From positions 1 through 23,049 of the forward strand of contig JAHEOI010000056.1 in the NCBI GenBank assembly GCA_018610125.1: DNA of 23,049 bases, written 5' to 3'. Each line of letters starts with the position of its first letter. Positions within the stretch are counted from its first letter, which is position 1. The notes under the pieces were generated by a model. That model saw only the letters and a program-made list of their open reading frames with translations. It ran no database searches and had not been told where the DNA came from. A program made the translations under genes and the position numbers. Shown here in pieces: positions 8,686-15,123 of the stretch. The DNA comes from Verrucomicrobiota bacterium. Its GTDB lineage: Bacteria; Verrucomicrobiota; Verrucomicrobiia; Limisphaerales; JAHEOI01.

Positions 8686-8834
8686 CGAACGGCCAGGGTG
8701 CAGTCACGAAAAAACGGTCGGTCCCACACGCAGGAACCCCTCACCTCGATAATGCTTGTGGAAGACCGCGCCCATCTCCTTGGTTGGGGTGGGGCTCGCA
8801 CCACTGCCATGAAGTTGACACCTCTCCACTCCGT

Positions 8835-9737
8835 TCAGTCTTTGATCCCCTTCCATTTCACCGCGTTGAGCACCATCTGGCCGATCACATCGTTCCGGTA
8901 ATCAGACGGACGCTCTCCCGGCAGGATATAGACAATCTCGCCGTCACCTTGTGGCTTCGTCCATACAGCCCGATCCTGCATGAACAACTGGTCGTTTCGA
9001 TCATCATGAAATTTGAGGCCGCATAAAACCCGCTTCTCTCGTCCGTCAGTGAACTTATGGTTCATGTAGGCTTCGGTTTCTCGAAGCACCACCGCCGGGT
9101 ACGCTTTGGAGACACTCGGGAAGTCGGATGGCATGTAATCGACCCTTTCCGGCCACTCAATTTGATGGCTGTTAATGTAGTGATTCGGGTTCAAGTTAAC
9201 GATGGCAATCTTAACGCCTTCCTCGCCGGCGTGGTACCAGCCATATCCGCCACCGGGCTTAACCGGCTGACTTGATTGATCCGGGTTGTCCAACTCAATG
9301 CCCAAAAAATCGAAGTAGTAACGGTTTTCGGCCTTGCCACTACTGATCGAGTGATGGAGGCAGACATAACGTCCTCCGGCTTTGGTGTAATCGATAATCG
9401 CCAGCTCGGTCTTCTCCTTCAACTCGCCGTGGATAAAGCCGATAACAGCCTGATACCCTTTTAACGAATCCGGGAGGTGGGCCTGATCGACCACCTCGAC
9501 ATTGAGCTCCCCTTTCCCCTTAAGTAGCTCTGTAAGGACTCTCACTTGAGGCATTTCGTCCTGGACAATCAGCACGTCGCCTGAAGCCTCTCCCGACCAC
9601 CCGCGGGTCGAGCCCAAAAGAAGAAGCAACGTCATTGACAGACCGCAGAACACGGATCGGTAAGGGCAAGTCGGCCTGATAAGGGGCCTTGTCGCATGGC
9701 TTTTGAGGAGTGAGAATCGACGCTTGGCCGGACTCAT
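8835..9737 (-). CDS. Secreted ThuA-like domain protein
   Basis: 300 residues from the ATG at 9737, chosen because AAGGAT at 9741-9746 precedes it; the frame stays open to 9890. Residues 1-50 form an export signal (basic MSPAKRRFSLLK, then FCGLSMTLLLLLGS). The remainder is a ThuA-like, class I glutamine-amidotransferase-fold domain: DVLIVQDEMPQVRVLTELL, then YQAVIGFIHGELKEKT, GGRYVCLHHSISSG and a C-terminal GDGEIVYILPGERPSDYRND. ThuA was named from trehalose utilisation in rhizobia, but most secreted PVC members have no assigned reaction. A role in sugar metabolism is inference from family and from the neighbouring divergent azurin/propeller unit. Nothing in the domain looks truncated. Confidence 0.87.
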   Translation of the reverse strand: MSPAKRRFSLLKSHATRPLIRPTCPYRSVFCGLSMTLLLLLGSTRGWSGEASGDVLIVQDEMPQVRVLTELLKGKGELNVEVVDQAHLPDSLKGYQAVIGFIHGELKEKTELAIIDYTKAGGRYVCLHHSISSGKAENRYYFDFLGIELDNPDQSSQPVKPGGGYGWYHAGEEGVKIAIVNLNPNHYINSHQIEWPERVDYMPSDFPSVSKAYPAVVLRETEAYMNHKFTDGREKRVLCGLKFHDDRNDQLFMQDRAVWTKPQGDGEIVYILPGERPSDYRNDVIGQMVLNAVKWKGIKD

Positions 9738-9849
9738 GAAATCCTTGATGCCCGCTACGCCGGACCAGCCGTGGGCTAATGCTTTGCTCAGACGCTTCAT
9801 TGAATCAGACTGAAGGAACCAAGGGGGCTTCGGCAAGCTTTGTTTGAAG

Positions 9850-9875
9850 CGCCGGGCTAATGCACCCTCCCGGCG
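9850..9875. repeat. 7-bp perfect hairpin in the ThuA/azurin divergent region
   Basis: CGCCGGG (9850-9856) is complementary to CCCGGCG (9869-9875) around a 12-nt loop. It lies between the starts of two divergent units and has no T-tract on either side. An operator or chance palindrome are both possible. Confidence 0.35.
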
Positions 9876-9980
9876 AGACCGAAATGCCAAGCCCTTTCGT
9901 TCTCGCAGCGGATGTGCTATTCCATTACGCTAACGAGAGACGACGGGACACAGAGCACTATGTGGATGCCAAACCGGAAG

Positions 9981-11129
9981 ATGGAACAACGCAAACAGAT
10001 GGGAGCCAAGCAAAACGGCGCGCGCTTCGCCGTGACCGGCCCTGGGATAAGGGGATCACGCGCAAAGCGAGCGCTTTTGACGCTCTTGCCAAGCTTGCTC
10101 TTGTTGGGGCCGGCGAGCCCGGGTTACGCCCGGCCGACCAAAGAAATCGCGATCGAAGCGATTCCGGGGCTTAGCTACAGTCGGGTCCGCTTCAAGGTCG
10201 AGCCCGAGTCGACGGTAAAACTGACGTTGAAGAATACGGATCAGATGATGCACAACCTGGTCATCACGCGCCCGGGAGCACGATTGAAGGTCGTCAATGC
10301 GGCGATGCGGCTTGGCTCGGAAGGTCCCCAAAAAGACTATGTCCCGGATATGGACGCAGTGCTTCACGCCACACCGGTCTTGAATCCGGACGAGGAATAC
10401 ACCCTCACGTTCACTGCCCCGTCGAGCGAAGGGGTCTATCCGTATGTCTGCACCTTTCCAGCGCACGGTTTTGTGATGTATGGCGCGATGTACGTCAGCA
10501 CAACCAGCTCGCTCCCGCCATTAAGCTCGGACCCGCATGTCCCGTCGAAAACCGGAAGCGAAGGCGAATCGGATAAACCAAATGTCCACGCGCCAAGCCA
10601 CCGGGCGCGGGTCCTTCGGGAATTCATGCCGAACTGCGGACCGGCAGCGATCGCCGTGTCATTGCCGGGCAATGAGAACTATTGCTGGGATGCCGGGGCA
10701 TGTCGTCTTCGTTACGCTTGGCAAGGCAAATTCGTCGACCTCAGTTACCATAAGAAAGACGGGCCTGCCGAAATCCTTGGCGAGGTCTATTACAACGCCG
10801 GCTCCGACTTTCCCCTGCGTCCAGGCAATCCCTCTCACGTTCCCAAGGTCGAGTTTCTTGGATATCGGCTTGTCGATAGTTTTCCGGAATTTCACTACAA
10901 AATCGATGGGGTCGAAGTGCGGGAATTGATCCAGGTTCGGCCGACCGGCCCCGGACTGGTCCGCCACTTTGAGATTGCCGCTGCCGATGAGCCGATTTGG
11001 TTTGTTGGCCCCGACAAGGCGGACGGCGTGTCGATAACGGCCACAAAAGGTCATTGGGAGGACAATCGACTGCGGCTTTCACCGCAAGAAGCTGAAGAAT
11101 TCGCCATTTCGCTCGAGCTTAAACCATGA
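9981..11129 (+). CDS. Exported azurin-like cupredoxin fused to an uncharacterised C-terminal domain
   Basis: About 382 residues. The exact start is unclear (in-frame ATGs at 9912, 9960, 9966, 9981 and 9999; none has a clear Shine-Dalgarno); all place a basic region before the signal core LLTLLPSLLLLGPASPGYA. From the 9981 start, the mature N-terminal part is a type-1 copper domain: MMHNLVI supplies H91, and CTFPAHGFVM supplies C157, H162 and M166. The His-Cys spacing of 66, Cys-His of 5 and His-Met of 4 equal those of azurin (H46, C112, H117, M121), so blue-copper electron transfer is likely. The last 190 or so residues form a separate domain with CGPAAIAVSLPG and CWDAGACRLRYAW that I recognise only as recurring in PVC proteins. 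Its stop lies 32 bp before the propeller gene, suggesting one operon. Confidence 0.87.
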   Translation: MEQRKQMGAKQNGARFAVTGPGIRGSRAKRALLTLLPSLLLLGPASPGYARPTKEIAIEAIPGLSYSRVRFKVEPESTVKLTLKNTDQMMHNLVITRPGARLKVVNAAMRLGSEGPQKDYVPDMDAVLHATPVLNPDEEYTLTFTAPSSEGVYPYVCTFPAHGFVMYGAMYVSTTSSLPPLSSDPHVPSKTGSEGESDKPNVHAPSHRARVLREFMPNCGPAAIAVSLPGNENYCWDAGACRLRYAWQGKFVDLSYHKKDGPAEILGEVYYNAGSDFPLRPGNPSHVPKVEFLGYRLVDSFPEFHYKIDGVEVRELIQVRPTGPGLVRHFEIAAADEPIWFVGPDKADGVSITATKGHWEDNRLRLSPQEAEEFAISLELKP

Positions 11130-11149
11130 TCGATCAACAAGAACGTTTT

Positions 11150-11156
11150 GGAGAGG
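11150..11156 (+). promoter_or_regulatory. Ribosome binding site deciding the propeller start
   Basis: GGAGAGG lies 5 nt before the ATG at 11162 and supports that start over the in-frame ATG at 11126, which overlaps the previous stop codon. Confidence 0.75.
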
Positions 11157-11161
11157 CATCA

Positions 11162-13108
11162 ATGAGTCACACGCGTTTCGGCAACCGTTTTATCGGAGCA
11201 GTTTGCGCCTTGGTTACGCTTATCGGCGTGACGGTCACGGCCCAGGCTGCCGATTCGAGCAATTATTATGAGATTGAGGAGATACCTATCCCCAAAAAGG
11301 TTGATGGGGAAACGGGGGGCCTCACGTTCCTGCCGGATGGACGTCTGGCAGCTTGCTTTCATCGGGGAGACATCTACTTCTATGAGCCGGATTCGCAACA
11401 ATGGCGGCAATTCGCAGAAGGCCTGCACGAGCCGCTCGGGCTGGTCGCACTGAGCAATCAGGCGCTCCTCGTGATGCAGCGGCCTGAGCTGACGCGTGTC
11501 GAAGACACCGATGGCGACGGATGGGCCGACCGCTATGTGACCATCTGCGATGACTTCGGGATGTCCGGCAACTACCATGAATTCGGGTACGGTCCCGCTA
11601 TCGGCCCCCAAGGGAATTACTACATCTCGCTCAACACCGCCTCCAACGGAGCCGGCATCTATGATGAAATCCGGGGCGAATTTCGGGAACGGGGCCGACC
11701 GGGTCGCATGTATTCCTGCGTCCCTTACCGGGGCTGGGTGCTCAAAATCTCTCCGGATGGCCGGATGACCCCATGGGCCATGGGCTTCCGCTCGCCGAAC
11801 GGAATCGGATTCGATTCCGAAGGACGGCTTTTTGTCAGCGACAACCAAGGAGATTGGGTCGGCACCAGCAAGTTGTTCCACGTAGAAAGAGGCCGCTTTT
11901 ACGGCCATGTCTCCAGTCTCGTTTGGAAAGAAGGCTTCAAGGGCAATCCGTTGAAACGACCTGTGAAGGAGCTCGACGCCATGCGCACAAAGCCCGCTTT
12001 TCTATTCCCTCACGGGAAGTTTGCGAACTCACCGACTCAGCCCATCCCGGCCGACGAAAGCGCCGATTTGGGGCCTTTCGCAGGCCAGCTTCTGATCGGC
12101 GAGATGAATCATCCGCGCATCATCCGCCTCATGCAGGATGAAGTAGCCGGAAAAGTCCAGGGTGCCGCCACTTCGCTGTACGAAGGAGGCAAGCTCAAAC
12201 GCGGCAACAATCGACTGACATTCGGTCCGAATGGGGATCTTTGGATTGCCCATACAGCCCGGAATAGCGGCTGGGCGGGGGATCGTGGAATCCAACGCCT
12301 GAGCTGGACCGGCAAGGTGCCAATGGATCTCCTTGAAATCCATCTTACCGAAGACGGCTTCGACCTGACATTCACCAAGCCGTTGGATCCGCAAATTGCC
12401 AAGGACATCTCACACTACAATGTAAGCCACTATTACTACGAATATCACCGTAGCTATGGGTCGGCCCGCCATGATGAACAATCGGTCGCTGTCACCGACA
12501 TCGAGCTATCTTCCGATCACGAGACGGTTTCCTTGAGCTTGGACACCCTCAAGGCGGGCTATGTGTATGAGCTAAACCTTGGGAAGTTGTCGGCTCAAGA
12601 TGGCACCGAAATCCTCAACGGTCAGGTCTATTATACCCTGAGTCGACTGACCGATGGATCCTCGGCCACGCCGCAGTTTGCCCCCGAGCCGCCATTGCAG
12701 TTCCACGCACTTGAACAGGGACAGGCCGAGGCCGAAAACGCCACAACAATCCAGGTGGCCAATCGCGCCAGTAACAATCCAGGCTATACCGGTGAGGGCT
12801 ACGTCGATTTCCAGAGCGCCGATCAAGACGTCCTTGAATGGGCAATCGACGATGTGCCGGGAGGTCAGTATCAACTTCAGTTTCGGTATGCCATTGCCGA
12901 CAACCCACGGCCCTTGCGATTGCGCGTGAACGGGAACGTGCTCCGAGAGTCCTTTGTTCTCCCTTCAACCGGCTCGTGGGAAACTTGGAAGGTGAAATCG
13001 GTTGAAGTCTCACTGCCATCCGGGTCCAACACCATCCGCCTTGAGGCTATCGGTCAAAGCGGTCCCAATATCGACCACCTTCGCCTGAACAAAGTGACCG
13101 ACTCATAG
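11162..13108 (+). CDS. Secreted beta-propeller dehydrogenase-like protein with C-terminal CBM6/35-like module
   Basis: 648 residues. A signal peptide (MSHTRFGNRFIGAVCALVTL, cleavage near TAQAA) leads to a six-bladed-propeller-like domain of the glucose/sorbosone-dehydrogenase-like PVC family. Telling motifs are GGLTFLPDGRLAACF, EDTDGDGWADRY, MGFRSPNGIGFDSEGRLFVS and NNRLTFGPNGDLWIAH. A beta-rich linker follows (about 390-500). Residues 513-648 look like a CBM6/CBM35 carbohydrate-binding module: QAEAENATTIQ at the start, YQLQFRYA in the middle and GPNIDHLRL at the end. Many relatives carry a haem-c CxxCH after the propeller; none is present here. The azurin-like partner encoded just upstream may replace it as electron acceptor, which is inference. 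PQQ binding and catalysis are not shown by sequence. A hairpin plus T-tract follows the gene. Confidence 0.9.
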   Translation: MSHTRFGNRFIGAVCALVTLIGVTVTAQAADSSNYYEIEEIPIPKKVDGETGGLTFLPDGRLAACFHRGDIYFYEPDSQQWRQFAEGLHEPLGLVALSNQALLVMQRPELTRVEDTDGDGWADRYVTICDDFGMSGNYHEFGYGPAIGPQGNYYISLNTASNGAGIYDEIRGEFRERGRPGRMYSCVPYRGWVLKISPDGRMTPWAMGFRSPNGIGFDSEGRLFVSDNQGDWVGTSKLFHVERGRFYGHVSSLVWKEGFKGNPLKRPVKELDAMRTKPAFLFPHGKFANSPTQPIPADESADLGPFAGQLLIGEMNHPRIIRLMQDEVAGKVQGAATSLYEGGKLKRGNNRLTFGPNGDLWIAHTARNSGWAGDRGIQRLSWTGKVPMDLLEIHLTEDGFDLTFTKPLDPQIAKDISHYNVSHYYYEYHRSYGSARHDEQSVAVTDIELSSDHETVSLSLDTLKAGYVYELNLGKLSAQDGTEILNGQVYYTLSRLTDGSSATPQFAPEPPLQFHALEQGQAEAENATTIQVANRASNNPGYTGEGYVDFQSADQDVLEWAIDDVPGGQYQLQFRYAIADNPRPLRLRVNGNVLRESFVLPSTGSWETWKVKSVEVSLPSGSNTIRLEAIGQSGPNIDHLRLNKVTDS

Positions 13109-13161
13109 GGACGTCGTCCCCGCACTTTCTTCTGCCCTCCCTGATAGGGACCTCGTCCCCG
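13105..13161. repeat. Direct repeat of an 18-nt palindromic unit
   Basis: The unit ATAGGGACGTCGTCCCCG at 13105-13122, which covers the propeller stop codon, recurs at 13144-13161 with one change (G to C at its ninth base). Each copy can fold through GGGAC and GTCCC. The second copy is extended into the terminator stem at 13147-13168. Confidence 0.7.
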
Positions 13162-13184
13162 AGGTCCCACTTGTCTTTTTTTTT
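13147..13184 (+). terminator. Intrinsic terminator of the azurin/propeller unit
   Basis: GGGACCTCG (13147-13155) pairs perfectly with CGAGGTCCC (13160-13168) around a TCCC loop. Nine T residues follow at 13176-13184. The 7-nt gap between stem and T-tract is longer than ideal. It lies 38 nt past the propeller stop and before the convergent small gene. Confidence 0.6.
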
Positions 13185-13244
13185 GTGTGGCTTGCCGACC
13201 CTGTGACGCCTCCATTTCGGGAGGGCACCCACATTCAGGCGACG

Positions 13245-13520
13245 TCACGCAAGCCGGTAGGGTATCAGCTTTTCAAAATCCGGGAAATATTGGTTGATCA
13301 CGGACAGCTCGAATTCCCCCAAGATTGCGGCATTGCTCTCCCGTTCCAATAGGAACTCAAATGACTTCTTGACGAGGATTTCAGGCGGCACTTTCCCCCC
13401 GGAAAGCTCTTGATAATATTCCGGACTCATCGTCACCTTATGCTCGGTCGTGCCTCCCATCCCCTTAACCGTCACATCAAAGGTTACCGAGTCACGTTTC
13501 GTTACTTGGATCTCGTTCAT
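13245..13520 (-). CDS. Conserved small hypothetical protein
   Basis: 91 residues from the ATG at 13520; an ATG at 13529 and a TTG at 13538 are in frame upstream. I prefer 13520 because GAGATGG precedes it at good spacing. The protein is soluble, with no signal or membrane segment. It has a beta-rich first half (VTFDVTVKGMGGTTEHKVTM) and a helical second half (PPEILVKKSFEFLLERES, then a PDFEKLIPYRLA end). I recall similar short proteins with a YYQxLxGG...EFLLERE pattern in several phyla but know no function. It is convergent with the propeller gene, and a TATAAT-like box lies about 137 nt upstream. Confidence 0.72.
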   Translation of the reverse strand: MNEIQVTKRDSVTFDVTVKGMGGTTEHKVTMSPEYYQELSGGKVPPEILVKKSFEFLLERESNAAILGEFELSVINQYFPDFEKLIPYRLA

Positions 13521-13656
13521 ATGCGCCATCTCGTTCAATCTCGTATCGCCCGGTTCATTGTCCTACGTTTCTCTTCCAACGTCACTGTCGCTTCTGCGGA
13601 CACCAGGCAGCTTGTTTTTTACCTATCTTTCCATCGTGCTTCCCTTCCTTTGGGAC

Positions 13657-13662
13657 ATTATA
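13657..13662 (-). promoter_or_regulatory. Possible -10 box for the small hypothetical gene
   Basis: A perfect TATAAT on the - strand, about 137 nt upstream of the start at 13520. No good -35 box lies at the normal distance, so the call is weak; it implies a leader of about 130 nt. Confidence 0.3.
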
Positions 13663-13790
13663 CCCCTCTCGTTACAGATTTGGTATTCTAAAGCGCGGCA
13701 TTGCCGATGCCAAGCGTAAGGGTTGGGAAGTCGGGATTGGAATCACGGCTTTTTCATCTGGATGAGCTGGCAGCGACCGATTGCCCCATG

Positions 13791-13836
13791 TAGCGCAGAC
13801 CGCTTGGTCTGCCGTGGCGCGGATTGCCAAATCTGC
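13791..13836. repeat. Tandem pair of covarying hairpin units (22 nt each, period 24)
   Basis: Unit 1 (13791-13812) is TAGC followed by the stem GCAGACC (13795-13801), a GCTT loop and GGTCTGC (13806-13812). After CG comes unit 2 (13815-13836): TGGC, the stem GCGGATT (13819-13825), a GCCA loop and AATCTGC (13830-13836). Two C-G pairs in unit 1 are T-A pairs in unit 2, and one A-T pair becomes G-T, so the hairpin is kept while the sequence changes. This is the signature of a structured intergenic repeat. Confidence 0.75.
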
Positions 13837-13870
13837 TTCAACCGTCGCACTGTAAAGTGACGCCAATGGT

Positions 13871-13912
13871 TTCTGCATTCAGAAGGGATAGCCCTGGGAT
13901 TGCGATCAGGGC
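13871..13912. repeat. Two further hairpins following the tandem pair
   Basis: TTCTG (13871-13875) pairs with CAGAA (13880-13884) around CATT, and GCCCTG (13891-13896) pairs with CAGGGC (13907-13912) around a 10-nt loop. Together with the upstream pair they give four hairpins in about 120 nt. Confidence 0.5.
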
Positions 13913-14044
13913 CCACGCTCCGGCTGGCAGAGCTTGAAGAAGCAAACGGCAAGCGCTAGGTTATCTTAATGTCGAGGCGGGAAATTCGATAAGCGGAAAG
14001 CTGGAGTGGCCGACGCGAATCGCCACCTTCGTCCTGAAGCGATT

Positions 14045-14254
14045 ATGGATACGGGAATCGTCATTGCCAACGGAAACGAAATCTCGGTTAACGTGCCGTG
14101 TACTATTGACGAATTTCTGATTAGCCAGAACTTCCCGGCCCGGAGTGTCGTGGTCGAACAAAACGGACAGGCGATTGCGCCCTCGGAATTTCGCGATCGG
14201 AACGTCAATCAAGGAGACCGATTGGAGATTGTCCAGATTGTCGCCGGAGGTTAA
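14045..14254 (+). CDS. thiS: Sulfur carrier protein ThiS
   Basis: 69 residues from the ATG at 14045, the usual ThiS length; a GTG at 14006 would add 13 non-homologous residues, although GGAAAG lies before it. The fold is beta-grasp: a first strand GIVIANGNEISVNV, TIDEFLISQNF, then VVVEQNGQAIAPSEFRD and GDRLEIVQIVAGG. The terminal Gly-Gly is the residue pair adenylated and thiocarboxylated so that ThiS can donate sulfur to thiazole synthase ThiG in thiamine synthesis. No thiG, thiF, thiO or thiH lies nearby, and no TPP riboswitch motif is seen upstream. The stop codon overlaps the convergent moaE stop in a shared TTAA. MoaD is the main alternative identity, but the VAGG end and DRLEIVQIV favour ThiS. 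Confidence 0.87.
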   Translation: MDTGIVIANGNEISVNVPCTIDEFLISQNFPARSVVVEQNGQAIAPSEFRDRNVNQGDRLEIVQIVAGG

Positions 14255-14673
14255 CGCGATTTCCCCGATGCCCGGTTTTCTTGGACTGGCACCGGGCGTT
14301 TCCAAATCGGTACCACCTGTTTCATTTCGTCGATAAGGTACTGGCACGCCTGGAATGCTTCGCCACGGTGCGAAGCGATTACTTCAACCCAAAGGGATGG
14401 CTCGCCCACGGGGACGTACCCGACCCGATGGACCACTCGGACGCTCTCGATCGGCCATTTCGCTTCAATTTGGTCAAAGAGCACCTTGAACTGGTATTCG
14501 GCCATCTCTTGAAAAACCTCGTATTCCAATGCCTCGATCGAATCCGTCCCCTCGCTTTCCCGGACCAACCCGCTGAAATGGACCACAGCACCACACTCGG
14601 AGACTTGCTTTCGTTGTTTCACAAGACTCGATTCATCAATGACTTCCGTTGTGATTTCCAGTTCCCGTTTCAT
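14251..14673 (-). CDS. moaE: Molybdopterin synthase catalytic subunit MoaE
   Basis: 140 residues, a typical length. MoaE forms a heterotetramer with MoaD and transfers two sulfurs to cyclic pyranopterin monophosphate to form molybdopterin in the cytoplasm. Visible signatures are CGAVVHFSGLVRES near the N-terminus, ALEYEVFQEMAE, VHRVGYVPVGE, the HR pair at 102-103 and MKQVVPIWKRP, whose K118 and K125 match the E. coli active-site lysines K119 and K126. It lies 60 bp downstream of moaD on the same strand, so the two subunits are probably co-expressed. No moaA, moaC or moeA is in the window. Confidence 0.95.
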   Translation of the reverse strand: MKRELEITTEVIDESSLVKQRKQVSECGAVVHFSGLVRESEGTDSIEALEYEVFQEMAEYQFKVLFDQIEAKWPIESVRVVHRVGYVPVGEPSLWVEVIASHRGEAFQACQYLIDEMKQVVPIWKRPVPVQENRASGKSR

Positions 14674-14733
14674 TACTTCTAAGCAGTCACCTCGTCGACC
14701 TAGCGATCGGTTAAAACTGGGAATTATCGCGGA

Positions 14734-14979
14734 TCATCCCCCTTGCACCGGGGGAAAGAAAGAAACCCGGTCTCCCTCTTCCAGGACATAGTCTCGCTTT
14801 TGATACTCGACGCCCACCGCGATCAGGGTCGATCGCTTCATGCCCTCCAATTTCGGGTACCGCTCAAACACAGTGTGTTGGAGCTCGGCGATGGTACTCC
14901 CTTTCGGGAGCTCGACCTCCACCTCGGAGGCCCCGGTCACGTCTTTAAAATAGGAAAAGAAATTCACTTTCACTATCAT
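14734..14979 (-). CDS. moaD: Molybdopterin synthase sulfur carrier subunit MoaD
   Basis: 81 residues from the ATG at 14979 (MIVKVNFFSYFKDVTG). The frame extends to 15105, but that stretch has no MoaD similarity and would make the protein too long. The beta-grasp pattern is clear: KVNFFSYFKDVTGASEVEVE, then LPKGSTIAELQHTVFERYP, AVGVEYQKRDYVLEEGDRVS and the C-terminal FFPPVQGG. The terminal Gly-Gly is thiocarboxylated and inserted into MoaE to deliver sulfur. It lies between nadE (144 bp upstream) and moaE (60 bp downstream). No clear Shine-Dalgarno is present at this start. Confidence 0.92.
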   Translation of the reverse strand: MIVKVNFFSYFKDVTGASEVEVELPKGSTIAELQHTVFERYPKLEGMKRSTLIAVGVEYQKRDYVLEEGDRVSFFPPVQGG

Positions 14980-15123
14980 AAGCGGGTAATTCGTTTTTTC
15001 GAGACATTTGAGCCTTCTCGCCTTGAATGAGTCGTCATAGCCGATCTCGGTGGGAAAAAAGCGTAGTGTCCCTCCGGACGCAAACGACTCCAAATCTGAC
15101 ATCAAGAGATTGTCAAAACCGAG

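Larger units (their letters stand above)
13539..14044. other. Non-coding spacer with hairpin array
   Basis: No convincing gene is found in this stretch of about 500 bp; the short open frames on both strands have no recognisable motifs. It contains a TATAAT-like box for the - strand gene and a run of hairpins between 13697 and 13912, annotated separately. I see no tRNA or known riboswitch motif. Confidence 0.6.

Noticed and set aside
8815..8820. Perfect TTGACA resembling a -35 box
   Set aside because: It lies between two convergent genes, has no -10 box at a suitable distance and no + strand gene start follows within range.
13450..13719. Hydrophobic open frame of 89 codons on +
   Set aside because: The first part is antisense to the conserved small protein, there is no ribosome binding site, and the hydrophobicity follows from pyrimidine-rich sequence.
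13837..14044. Possible TPP riboswitch upstream of thiS
   Set aside because: The conserved CTGAGA and the ACCTGATCTGG-type core are absent; the hairpins there do not form the riboswitch pattern.
14738..14754. CCCCC/GGGGG hairpin at the end of moaD
   Set aside because: It is explained by the codons for the conserved PPVQGG end; no T-tract follows and moaE is probably co-transcribed.
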